Below are positions 1 through 11,192 of a DNA stretch of 64,000 bases, one piece after another. The stretch's first letter is position 1; every line of letters begins with the position of its first letter. Position numbers and translations under genes: made by a program. The stretch is from contig NC_092312.1 of the NCBI RefSeq assembly GCF_036785885.1, positions 22,834,001-22,898,000 of the forward strand, read 5' to 3'. Source of the DNA: Coffea arabica (lineage: Eukaryota > Streptophyta > Magnoliopsida > Gentianales > Rubiaceae). A model generated the notes under the pieces. The model did no database searches and was not told the DNA's origin. It worked only from the letters and a program-made list of their open reading frames with translations.

Positions 1-957
1 CAAGAGGCCAAGTATGGCCACGCAATAGGTCGACAGATGTCGTAGACTTTTTCCCTGTATTTTTCACCTATTATTAATAAAGTTTTCTTCTTTAAAAAAA
101 AAGATATAACGTATATATGATAAAAATGTGATTAAAAATATAAAAAAAATTAAAAATATATTTACGATATTAGTGAAATATTATTTGAAAAAAATAAGAT
201 ATTCAAACAAATCTAGTATAAAAATATGTAACTAACAGAAGTACCCAAGAGTGTTTTTTTTGGGTTTGTTTTTATTTCGTATAAAACTAGTAAAATCTCT
301 GAGTCACAACCGTCTGCATAATATGCATTAAAGATAAGCTCATTGGTACTACACACATGTTACAATTCTGAAACAAAGAAGATTGAAACCAGTTTATAGT
401 TTGTACGCTAAAAAGAAAATCCCATTCGGTCAACAAAAGTTACCCCCAGAGTATCATGCTCAAATCTCATCTCATCAACACTTGCAACAGTATCGAGAGA
501 GAGAGAGAAGAGAGAAGAGAGTTACAGCCGGCAGATATTAATTAACAGACAGACACCCATAATGCCCAAAGTCGAATACAGAACAATTGTAAATTTTTTT
601 CAGGTTTTGTTTTTTGTGAGAGACAGTAGTAGTAATTGTAGAAGTTACTACTAGTACGAAAAGGTTTTGACCAAGACCCCCATCATGTTCATCCACCGTT
701 ACAGAAGTTGATCAAGGAAAAAGGGAAAGAAAGAAAGAAGGAAAGAGAGAAAGAAAGAAACAAGGAAAGAGAGAAAGAAAAGAAGCCATCCATTCCATGC
801 AGAGGGGCAAATTGCCAAAGTGCAAAAACAACAAAAGCGAGAACAAAGCCAATCCCTTTGTCATCATTGAACCAATAGCCATCCTCTGACACAAGTCATC
901 ATTGAACATCTGCAGCTATATTACCATTACACACTCTCTCCCTCCCTCACTCTCCCG
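1..957. other. Intergenic, AT-rich, with simple repeats
   Basis: No gene is supported here. The first 250 bases are AT-rich, with no frame I trust. A GA-rich simple repeat lies at about 495-520. A long purine-only tract (A/G) lies at about 717-786. The short open frames on the minus strand across the purine tract are Ser/Leu/Phe-rich, which is low-complexity sequence read through and not protein-like. The right part is the upstream region of the HD-Zip gene. Confidence 0.6.
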
Positions 958-1057
958 CCCCCCTCCTGTCACACATCTGCATCATCACACTAGCAAATAG
1001 GTATTCTCCCTCCCCCCTCCTTTCACACACCTGTATCATCACACTAGCAAGTAGGTA
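958..1057 (+). repeat. 54-bp tandem duplication upstream of HD-Zip gene
   Basis: Two adjacent copies of the same segment lie at about 964-1017 and 1018-1070. Both contain the core ATCATCACACTAGCAA followed by TAGGTA. They differ by a few substitutions (for example TCCTGTCACACAT against TCCTTTCACACAC). The duplication sits about 260-350 bp before the HD-Zip start codon, so any cis element in it is present twice. Function is unknown. Confidence 0.8.
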
Positions 1058-1317
1058 CAGGAGCACTAGTATTCATATGTAGCTTCTGACCTATTGTTTT
1101 GCCTCATCTGTAATTGCACTCTGTCCATTGGGAAAAAGAAAAAGCTGTAACCCTTCTGCACTGATACAAAAGTAAGACCAGCCCATATCTCTTCTTTCTG
1201 TCCCCTCCTTTGTTCCTTTGGGAATCCTCTAATTAAGACCCCCTCTAAAGCGTCAAAGTTCTTCTAAGGAGTTGACACTTGAAAGGGAGAAAAAGCAGAG
1301 AAAGTAGAAACAGAAAA

Positions 1318-4065
1318 ATGGGTGAGAAAGATGATGGTTTGAGGTTGAGTTTGAGCTTGGGATGTGGAGATGATGAAAAGCGGGAGAAGATAAGTCAATC
1401 ACCTCAACCTTTCCCGTTGAAACTCATGAGGTCTACTTTGCCTTTCGTGCAACAACGGAACCAGCAGCAGCTGCTGCTGCTGCAAAAGTCCTCCTTTCTT
1501 GCTGATGCGTTTCCATCATCTTCTGGTAGATTTCCTCTTTCCAAAATTGTATCTTTCCTTTTTCAGTTCCTTGTGTAAGACTTTGGTCATGTCCGTTTAT
1601 TTTTTCCTCTTGATCTTTGACCAAATCTGAGCATGTTTGATGTTTTATTGCAAAGTAACACGTTCATTCTTCTTTTTGACAATTTCAAGAAATTGTTACC
1701 AGTTTACGCTAACACGGTAAAAGAACAAAAATTGAAATGTTTGTTTAATGAAATGGCTTTGTTATTCTAGCATATTTTAAACTGTGAAAGGCTCATAATG
1801 ATTGTTCTGTTACATCATTTGGTAAATTCGTTAAAGCTTCCATTTTTGTTTGAGAGAGACTGAAAATGAAAACAAGGCAACTGTTAGCGCAAACTGATCT
1901 CTGTTTCCGTGCTGTAAAACTGTTTTTTCCTTTTCATTTTTTCCCTCCCATCTTCTCTGATAGTAATGAGTTTCTGTTTCTTGATTTGTATTTATAGAAA
2001 GAAATGCTGCTGAGCCCAGATCATCTCTTCGAGGAATTGATGTAAATCGACCGGCAACAGTGATAGACTGTGATGAAGAAGTCATGGTGTCATCACCAAA
2101 CAGTACGGTGTCAAGCGTGAGTGGGAAGAGAAGCGAGAGGGAAGAAAATGAGGCAGAAAGGGGTTCAAGTTCTCTGGAGGATGACGGTGGCGACGCGGCG
2201 AGAAAGAAGTTGAGGCTATCCAAGGAACAAGCAGCTCTTCTTGAGGAGACCTTCAAGGAGCACAACACTCTAAATCCGGTTAGTGGCAGTTTTGGTAAAT
2301 TTTTGGTGATTTGGAGGTTTTTTTCTCGATAGGAGTTATTCTGTTTTGTACTCATGCTGAGTTGGTGTTTTGTACTATGTTTACTTGTTGTGCAGAAGCA
2401 AAAATTGGCTTTAGCCAAACAGCTAAACCTGAGGCCAAGACAGGTGGAGGTCTGGTTTCAGAATAGAAGGGCAAGGTGAGTCAGTACTTGTGTGTCTCTG
2501 GTTTCAGTAACATTTAACCAGTGTGGTGATATATTTAGCACAAATATATCTGTATTGAACTTTCTTTGAAGAAGAACCAAATACTGACTTTACCGATAAC
2601 AGGATGCTGAATCTTGAGCCATAGACAACCAGATTTATGTTTCAAAGCAGAAGGGAAGTCTATCCATATGGCATTATCCATGCTATTATAAGAACAATTT
2701 ATAGTAATCTTAGGTGCTCTTTGAAGGTCAACTTAGAATAGAGTACCAGATATCATACCATTGGATATAGTATTCGCTGAAACAAAACAGCTCAGTCTAA
2801 AGCTAAAGGTGTACATGACTTGTTAGAAATACAAGAGCAAGCTGGGCTTTCCGCTGATGCAAGTCTACTCTTGGTATCATTTGGCAAAGACATTACTCGC
2901 TTGGAAATCCTTTTAGTGAAATCAACTTAGGGTACAACATATACATGTTTCGGAAAATTTCTGAGAGAGTCCACTATCCATTGAATCAACTGTTTTTGTA
3001 GGAGGAGGCAAGGTGAAAATTTTAGCTAATTGTTGCTAAGTTGTTATTGATACTTTGGAAAGGGTATTATTTGCCAGCAAATGTTTGAGACACACGTGCC
3101 TTGCACAGTTTCTACAAGATGTTATAGCAACTCTTTAAAGATGGAGCTATGTGGCATTTGTTGATCTTTTAACCGATTTAACGAAGTGCAAAGGATTGTA
3201 ATTTACTTGAGTTGGTCGTTTACTAGGATTTCCAAATAGTAATGGTTGGCGAGGACAGACCAGTAGCAAAGAAGTAAATTTCATGACCTTTTTTTCTTTT
3301 AATCTCAATTTCAGATATAAAAATTACTCATTGGATCGATTTTGTGTAAAACCAGACTGGTCATTGCATTCTCAAACTTGAGTTGTATGGGGGTAACAGA
3401 CTTGTTGCACTTCCATCAAAATGGCTTTTTCAGCGCTTAAATTCGTAAATTGCCAAAGAGCTTAGATATTCTGTTATCTATTTCTTTGTGTTGCGTTAGC
3501 TAAAACTTATGGATGATGGATTAGGAAAGGAAGTAGACATTTAATTTTCATATCAAAGTAACAGGTAGTTGGTGGCCATTTTCAATGGAAGTCTAGAGTC
3601 TAAATGCTAGCCATAGATGTCACTGTGGTTCAGCATCGTTGATCTTTCTATGACCAACCTTTTTGAAGTGTGAATAGAACGTTTTCATGCTGCAGGACAA
3701 AGTTGAAGCAAACAGAAGTTGACTGTGAGTACTTGAAACGTTGTTGTGAAAATCTGACAGAGGAAAACAGGAGATTGCAGAAGGAGGTGAACGAACTCAG
3801 AGCACTCAAGCTTTCTCCACAGTTCTATATGAACATGAATCCCCCGACCACCCTTACTATGTGCCCTCAGTGTGAGAGAGTGGCCGTCTCAGCATCTTCA
3901 TCGTCCTCAGCTGCAGCAGCATCAACATCACTAGCTGCGACAAGCACTGGCATCCCTCGTCAACAGAACCCACTGACCGGTTCAAACCAACATTCAATGC
4001 CAAAGAATCCTTGGGCTGCAATCTTCCCCAATCAATCGCATGGTGTCCGCCAGCCCCGGTCATAA
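1318..4065 (+). CDS. HAT3: HD-Zip class II homeodomain-leucine zipper factor, HAT3/ATHB4-like
   Basis: Four exons: 1318-1525, 1998-2278, 2396-2475 and 3696-4065, all with GT-AG junctions, encoding 312 residues. An EAR-type LxLxL repression motif is at residues 8-14. The homeodomain covers about residues 138-193 and includes the recognition-helix core VWFQNRRAR. It is followed without a gap by a leucine zipper with Leu203, Leu210, Leu217 and Leu224 at heptad spacing. The class II CPSCE motif appears as CPQCE at residues 246-250. The N-terminus [15 protein letters not shown] and the internal GIDVNR and SSPNSTVSS segments match the HAT3/ATHB4/HAT4 group. The opening resembles ATHB4 most, while the C-terminal RPRS-like end is also seen in HAT1/HAT4. 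HAT3 and ATHB4 are nuclear repressors acting in shade avoidance and leaf polarity; the same role here is inferred. The upstream in-frame extension from 1279 has no ATG, so 1318 is the start. Intron 3 is 1.2 kb. Confidence 0.93.
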
Positions 4066-5916
4066 ATTTCCTTAAAAAGTTCATCATGTTCGTGGAAAGA
4101 TGGATAGCAGGATAGGTGTAGCAAGAAAATGGCAGGAGCAGCGGAAGAAGTTCAGCTTTTGCTTCGAGAAGATAGATTTGTAAAGGGTAACAGGTGGTCC
4201 ATCTGTGGGGAGAGCTTTGTCCATAAAACGGAGAGTAGATCAGTTGGGATAAAAAGAAGGGAATCCGAGTATCTTCGTTTTTGTTTATCAAATGACAAAT
4301 GATTAAAATTTAGATACAAGTGTGGTTAATGTCGGAAATGAAGGGAACATTATTTGTTGTTCTAGTGTTTTATTAGTTTCCAATGTAAGATATATTGTTA
4401 GTCATGATGACCTACGTACTTCTCTTGTATAGATTAATTCCAGGGAAATATATGGTTAGGCTGTGGTATAAACAGTACACTAACGTCAATCAAAAGTCAT
4501 CATCAAAGTATTATGGTGGGCCATTATTTGTTTAGTAGATAGGAGATAAAGAAACGACTCGCTGTCATTGTATTGTTTAGCGATAAATGATTGATATTAG
4601 TGTATCACCTAATATATCATATGATATAATGCATTCAATTTTTTTCCTATCATTTCAACTTTCTTGAATCTTCTACCAGTCTACTTCCAAAAACAAACAG
4701 AGCATACTATTGTTTGTTTGTTGATAAATGATTGATACTAGTGCACCGTCTAACAAACCACATGATGCATTCAGTTCATTTTCGCACTCCAGCAAGTCCA
4801 ACAGATTAATATTATTGTAAGCAAATATTCAGAGAGAGGCAAACGTGGAAGAAAGTTGAAACCTTTGGAGACGTTTCAGTTGATATATTGGTAAAGGTCA
4901 ATTCAGAAAAGGGCAAATGAATAGCGGGCCCAAATAGCATAGGAAACCATTTCCTTTAGCACAGTTTGACGTGCAAGCTAAAAGAAAGGATTGAAATTTA
5001 AGGACCAGAAGCACACGCACCTCGTAACTATTTCTTGAAGTGTAGCAATCACACTTTTTCTTTTTGCGAATAATCCATGGACGTAGAAGGATCGTTCTTC
5101 TTCCATGCACTCACTCTCGATGACCAACTTGCCTTTGATAAATTAGCCACCAAGAAAGAATTTAAAATCCCTTTTAAGCTCTAATTTGACCTTTGAATGT
5201 TCAAATTCCTGCACCTCCAGTTAAAAAGATCCACAGAAAGTGTAACAGTACAAATTTCTTGTCTACATAAGTCGTGTACCCCTCTAGTCTGTATACGTCT
5301 TTCCTCTCTAGCTCCTCTTCATATAATCCAACTGAGATCCTCAACCCCTTAAAGAGTATATAATAGAATAGGCTATCGATGTTTACCGTTTGGAAAAACA
5401 AAGAAAAGAAGAAGAAATCCACTCTTAAGAACTTCAAACTTTACACACACAGCAACAGCAACCAAGAATAAGTCCAACAAGATAATAATAAAGATTAGCC
5501 CTTGCTGGGTTGTCTTGCTTGTCAGGTAGCTGGAAAGTTTTGGAATAATATGTCTAGCTTCATTCTCAGACAAGTACAGATTAGAGGCTCAGCCAAAAAT
5601 CCTGCAGTTATCTCTTAGCCAGCGAATTTGCCCGTACTGGCAGATTCAACGCAAAAAAGATAAGATCACCACCACATAACGGCTAGCATAATAACATACG
5701 CTAGACCCGCTCCCCAAAACCCCGACTAATTTCACAGTCGAAAATGCAAGACCTTAAGCAGTAGCGTTTCTTTATCATGTTTTTCTTTTGCTCGAGGCGG
5801 TACAGGGTGGTGAAATCAATAACTCTCACCATTCATGAGTAACAGTGCTGGCTCTACTATACAAATGATTACCATTCAATCATCTAAATAATGAGCAAGA
5901 AGAGGTTATCAGTTAA
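4066..5916. other. Intergenic between converging HD-Zip and ARPC5 genes
   Basis: This stretch holds the two 3' untranslated regions of convergent genes and a diverged direct repeat. The repeat copies are at about 4570-4645 and 4708-4783 and share GATAAATGATTGATA and ATGCATTCA. No coding sequence is supported; the open frames here have no protein-like composition or exon structure. Confidence 0.6.
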
Positions 5917-8900
5917 TCAAACAGTATTTACAGTATCTGCAAGAGAACGCAGTATGCAACCCAAGCCAGCTTTTTCTGTCAACTTCTCATGAATCCTCAA
6001 ACACTGGTCGCATGTTGGACGGTCACCAGTGGACAAGCCTCTGTAAAGATACCTGAAAATAATAGCGCAGTCAATGATTGTCAAAAAGATAGCAAAAATT
6101 TACAAGTGCCACACCACTGGGGAGATGGACAAAGCACCAACTAGGCAAAAGGATTTCCCTGCTTACATTTGTTCTCTCTACCATCTTTAACTGGTAAGAT
6201 GTTTCCAAAGATTTCTTGATAGTATTTTGAGAACTGGTTAAGGATCCCTTTACATGCCCTGGTAGCTTAAGACATATTCCTAGTTCACAAAAACAAAAAG
6301 CCATAGTATTTTTCTTTTTTTTTTTTTAAAAAGCCACAGTATTCGTTACATGTGAACAACTTAATTCTAATTTGAAAGGAGACCACAGAAGAGACCCGAC
6401 ATACAACCTGGAGTCCAACTGTAACCTAAAAGCTTATGCCTTAGGTTTCAAACTCAGGCACTAAGCAGTCCATTTGATTTTCTCAAACTACAGTGTAACA
6501 ATTCCAACCAGCCAATAGACCTAACACGGGTAGACCATCCTATTGAAAACAATCCCCCTCCCCTCTCAAGTTCAAGTTAGCAGTCAATGCAAGCCTACTT
6601 CTTCTTCATCTAACACAAATAGATCCCCAACCTCTTCATCAGACCAATACAAATGGACCCGTGGTCAATGGTCCTATGCCAAAGAGGACAAATGATCTAA
6701 ACCAAGGAGAGATAACTGCTAACCCATAACCCAATATCATAAACACAGCTCTGCCATTAGCTTGTCAAGAACAGACTTCTGAAAATTTGCCAGATCTTCT
6801 TTATTTTATTTTTTCTAAAAGAATTTGACAAAGTCACTTGACAGCCCACGCAGAAATATGGAGAAGAATATAAAAGAAAGTGAGTGGTTAGGTCAATCAA
6901 AAGGTGAAGGAGGAAAAAAATCTTCGGTCCTAGGAAGAAGAATACAAAGCTTAAAAGAAATCTCCAAAAGCTGAGTCAACGGTAGGTCAGACAGCATTAC
7001 CTACTAAGAAAGGAGAGTAGTAACAAAAATTACGAAAACCTGAGATATAAAAATAGCTGCGTTTGACCCAATTTGAGCTTACTCTATTTTTCATGTAGAT
7101 TGAAGCCTTCTCTAAGGCCAATCTTATAGTTGAAACTCAGCTGAAACTTGTAGGTTATAGGAATTCAATTGCAGCTGAAATTTGACAACAGAAATCCAGG
7201 GTCGGAAGCTTGTAAAATTCATTCCAAATAAGTGGGCTAGGATGGCAAGCCACCTTCACCTCTTACACAACTCCTCAGCTAACAAATGTCCAACTTGGCT
7301 TGCATAAAACATATAAAACAATGATAGACTGTTCTACAAGCCTTTTGCCTAATCTTGAGCAACTTCTGCCAAAACCTCATAGGAGAGATATAATACGATA
7401 CTTGAATGAGCTTTCTCATCTATGTCAACAAGTTCCTTACCAATCATTTAAGTTGATAATTTCTCCATTGTGGACAAAGCCTTCCATCCAAATTCAGTCG
7501 GGATTGCTTCCATTTTGAACTATCATAGTCTCAATTTGGCACTTAGGTTAAACTACAGAATGGGACTTTGTTATTGTCATAGCGGTTGCTGGTACTTAAC
7601 CTAGGTTTCATGGTTCTGATAGCAGTTGCCATTCCAGCAATCCCATCAGCAGCAACACTAGCCTCAGCAAATTCATTATTTTATAATCTTTCTTCTCTAT
7701 ACATTCTCTTCATTTCCAACTTAAAAGGAATTAGATTTAATACGCCCTCTTCTTGTGACATAATTGCAAAACCAATTCTTATATACGGATTTTGATTCAG
7801 GATTTTATTTTCTATTTTCTCAACCTCTTTTTCCACTACCCCCTAAAAAATGAGCTGTTCAACTGATATTAACTCGTTTCATCGATACCATCCCTTTTCT
7901 GCTCAAGGGAAGATAGCTAAAGGCTTGTGGAGAAGACAGAGCAAGTATTCCATCTTTTTTTTTCTTCTTCAAAAATCAGATACAAGCCAAGGTGGAGAAT
8001 TGTCGGGTGAAGAGCTGTGTTGGTCAGTGGCAGGTGGAGTTCCATTCTATACCATGACTCTTGCAGATCTTCCTCAAACTTTGCTGCAAATGATTTGATA
8101 TTCTGAACGAATTTTAGTCAAGGTCAGCTATAAATAGCGCCTTATGAAGGCCTCAATCTACACAAAAAACATAGAAAGTTCAAACTGGTACAAGTTCACA
8201 CTTCAATATTTTTGAGTTTTCTCATGTTTTGCTCTCTTTTTTTTTTGGCTTTTGGAGAATTTTTCCAAGCTTTATGTTCTTCTTCATAGTAGTGATGTTT
8301 CATCCTTCACCCATGGACATAGGTCTCATTGACTGAATAACAAAAATCTTATTGCCTCACTCTCTTTTGTGTTGTCTCCATACTTTTTTATTGTCCATTC
8401 AGTTTCTCAATTATCCGAACTTTGTTGCTAACAAAATTACTTGCACATAGAACATGAAGGTGAAGAGATTGGTGACCAAAACCAATCACCAACGGAAAAA
8501 GATGTCCAACTAAACTCTGAATAGAGTAACCAGCTAACTGAAACTCTGCCTCATATAACAAGTGATAGATAAAATTCCAAGGGTAATTTCGTCCAATGCT
8601 GAGAATCCACAATCGATATGCAACACTTAGTAATCATGTGGAGAACACATATAGTTTCCGACATCAGTATCCAAAGAGGTCATCCTATTGAATATTAACA
8701 TCTTGTTTTGAGGTTGAAATTGGTATTAACACCATTTGTAACAAGGTGTGAATCTTCTACAAGTTCAGCAAGCATTATTTATCAAGTCTTCTGGTACTTG
8801 AAATGGTATATTAACAAAGATACATATGAAATACTCTCCAAGCGCTAGACTTTCCAGATTCAGAAAACTTATCACGTCCATCATGAAAATTTGATGGTGA

Positions 8901-9578
8901 AGTTCCAATTACACTTCGAATCAGTTAAACATGATACCACGTCTTACTCCTAAATCAACATCCAAGGTACACAAAAGGAAAAAAAAAAGGTTGAATCTTT
9001 TGTATAAATTGCAGTAACAAGGAAGTTAGGGTCAGAGAGTTTTTCATAAAGGGAAAGAAAAGGTGATTACTTCATGAGAATATCATAATACTCGGGATCC
9101 AAGGCAAAGAACAAGCTTTCAACATCTTTGATTGCCATTATTGCCCTGTGCACCACTATCCAGTTCGCAGACTACAAATTCAACAAAGCTCATTCATGAA
9201 ATAGGACTCAATATCAGATCAAGAAAAATGAAAAAAAAATCCGAAAAATACAGTCAAATAAAGAAAATTCCCAAGAGAATACAGCTGAAGATAGAACTGG
9301 AATCGTGATTACTGACCTTACACCTCTCATCTTTGGTCTTCGGAGGGGACCCTTCAAGAGCTGTCTTGAGTGCTTCCACTGGTTTATTCCTACCAATCAG
9401 AAAAATAAGAACAAAAAAAAATGTTGGTTTAGAAAGATCAAATTTTTAGTATTTGTGAGGATAAATGAAAAGGGGGGGATTGATACTGCTTGAGTAAGCT
9501 CTCGATTTTGCGGGACTTGTGCTCGATTCTGGCGATGATGGCTTCAGCATTATCGGCTTCCACATGCTCAGACGCCAT
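5917..9578 (-). CDS. ARPC5: Actin-related protein 2/3 complex subunit 5 (p16-Arc)
   Basis: Four exons on the minus strand: 9578-9487, 9389-9317, 9171-9071 and 6052-5917. All introns are GT-AG and the protein is 133 residues, the usual size of plant ARPC5. The N-terminus has the family signature EADNAEAIIARIE, followed by SRKIESLLKQ. Exon 2 gives ALKTALEGSPPKTKDERCK. Exon 3 gives NWIVVHRA and YYDILMK. Exon 4 gives YLYRGLSTGDRPTCDQCL and ends NTV. ARPC5 is a small helical subunit of the seven-protein ARP2/3 complex that nucleates branched actin filaments in the cytoplasm. In Arabidopsis its loss (CROOKED) distorts trichomes. Intron 3 is unusually long at 3.0 kb (6053-9070), and I saw no gene inside it. 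The start codon at 9578-9576 fits the conserved N-terminus. Confidence 0.95.
6053..9070 (-). other. Large intron 3 of ARPC5
   Basis: This 3.0-kb intron contains homopolymer runs (for example T at about 6308-6328) and scattered short open frames on both strands. Their composition is ordinary AT-rich intron sequence. No conserved protein, tRNA or bounded mobile element was recognised. Confidence 0.55.
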
Positions 9579-9719
9579 GTTTTAAATCCCCTTGGATCTC
9601 TCTCAGTCAGACACAGACTGTGCGAAAGGGGGAGAGTGAAATTCAAGGGAAGTGGGATCGGGCCTCGAAAGAGGATTGATATATTAGTTTTCACTGCATA
9701 AATTAATTGTCAAGAAAAG

Positions 9720-10232
9720 TAGCGGACGAAAATAATATTTTTACGAAATAAATTAAATTTTAAAGAAAGTGAGGAGCAAAAGAATATTTTATAAAATATG
9801 CGAGATGAAATTAGTCATTTTTTCTTGCAACAAAGGTTAACCTTTTGCTAAAAATGAATGAACACAACCAATCGTGCACTGCCCACATTTTGTGAGCTTG
9901 AATGGTGAACCTGAATATTAGTATTAGTCTTTTTTTTTTATCTCAAAACAAAACAATTTATTTTGTGAAATGTCAAAGACTAAAAAATTCATTTTATGAA
10001 ATATAAGAGATTATAGATTGGATCATGTAAATTTTAATTTGATGATTTTACTCTTAAAAAATGATCACGTGTACGTGATGGATTCCGACAAAAAACTAAT
10101 AGAAAACTTAAGTAGGAATCAAATTTGATCAATGTGAATTTGTAAAGTACGTAAAAGTACACTTTTAGAAGTGAGAGACGAAAAAAGTCATTTTGCAAAA
10201 TATGAAAGACGTTTTGAACGATTTTTTTTTCT
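9720..10232. mobile_element. Degenerate copy of a Mutator-like fold-back MITE
   Basis: The sequence from about 9934 to 10230 matches one arm of the fold-back element at 36923-38072. Shared blocks include AAAAATGATCACGTG, a long stretch equivalent to 37900-38070, and an end reading GACGTTTTGAACGATTTT (GACGTTTTGGACGATTTT-like in the other copy). Only one recognisable arm remains. A shorter related arm fragment lies at about 9722-9818. The element sits in the upstream region shared by the divergent ARPC5 and DUF761 genes. Confidence 0.65.
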
Positions 10233-11192
10233 TCTTTTTGTGACAAAATTAATAAGATTAGAATAGTACTAAACGAGTCGTGAACCCATAATTCATAATT
10301 GTATAAAGATGCATCCCACTGATTGTCTCACATTCACAAGAAGATTATGTACAAGCCCGCATAGACACAAAATTAATAGGCTATAAGATGAGAGATATTG
10401 TACATAGGACATCTTCAATTCAAAACCTTACACTTATCCTAAAATAAAAGGAAACAAAAAAGCTAATATGCTGCACCGACCATATGCTGAAAAGTTTCTC
10501 AACTGAGTCGGTCATAGAATTAGTGTGCTTCCAATTTGCACGCACCTGTTAAGCAATGCGCTCCTCACTGAATGAAATAACACGACTTGTTATCTGACTC
10601 AAAAACTTTATCAAACAACACAATTTTATTGTGAAATTTTGATGCTTTTGCTACGCTAGTTTTTCCATTTTTCTGTCTATTGGTCACTAAAATGTGCTCT
10701 CCCAGTGTTTTTGTAGTCTGAAGCAGTGGAAAGAAATTTCCATATAGCAAGACAACAGCACCAATTAGTCAATTACTGCCGTGGAAAGAATTGGTCCTTC
10801 CTCCTGCCAACAAACGAATGTACTAATATGCATGCAGTTTTTTCTTCAAAATATGGCAGTAGTGAATGGCGTACAACATCTTATGTTAGCCAATTGAATG
10901 CCAGTTGCCTCATGTGCCTTCAAAAGTCGTAACAGCATACCGTATTTATTTATGGCAAAAGAAGAAATTCAATCGGCGGAGACAAACGGTAAAGTAATGA
11001 CCCACTTTTTGAATTCTGACTCCCTCTGTTCATGACTCACAACCCTTTTCTCCGTTTTCCCTCACTCATCAGAACACACACAAGGCACACTCCCCTTTTA
11101 GTACCTTACCTTTACCATTTCTTGATCACCCAAATGTTCCTTTCTTGTTCTTCACCTAACCCCACAGGTTCTTTCTTCCCCTGTCCTCGACA
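10233..11192. other. Upstream region of the DUF761 gene
   Basis: This is intergenic sequence between ARPC5 (starting at 9578 on the minus strand) and the gene starting at 11193. It includes C/T-rich leader sequence at about 11030-11190 (CCCTCACTCATC, CACACACAAGG), typical of a plant 5' untranslated region. No coding exon is supported. Confidence 0.5.

Noticed and set aside
689-909. Two overlapping minus-strand open frames rich in Ser, Leu and Phe
   Set aside because: They are translations of a purine-rich simple tract and are not protein-like.
1831-2418. 195-codon minus-strand frame over HD-Zip exon 2
   Set aside because: It is a shadow of the real coding exon on the opposite strand and has no recognisable domain.
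7300-8098. Cluster of short plus-strand frames inside ARPC5 intron 3
   Set aside because: No conserved motifs; chance frames within intron sequence.
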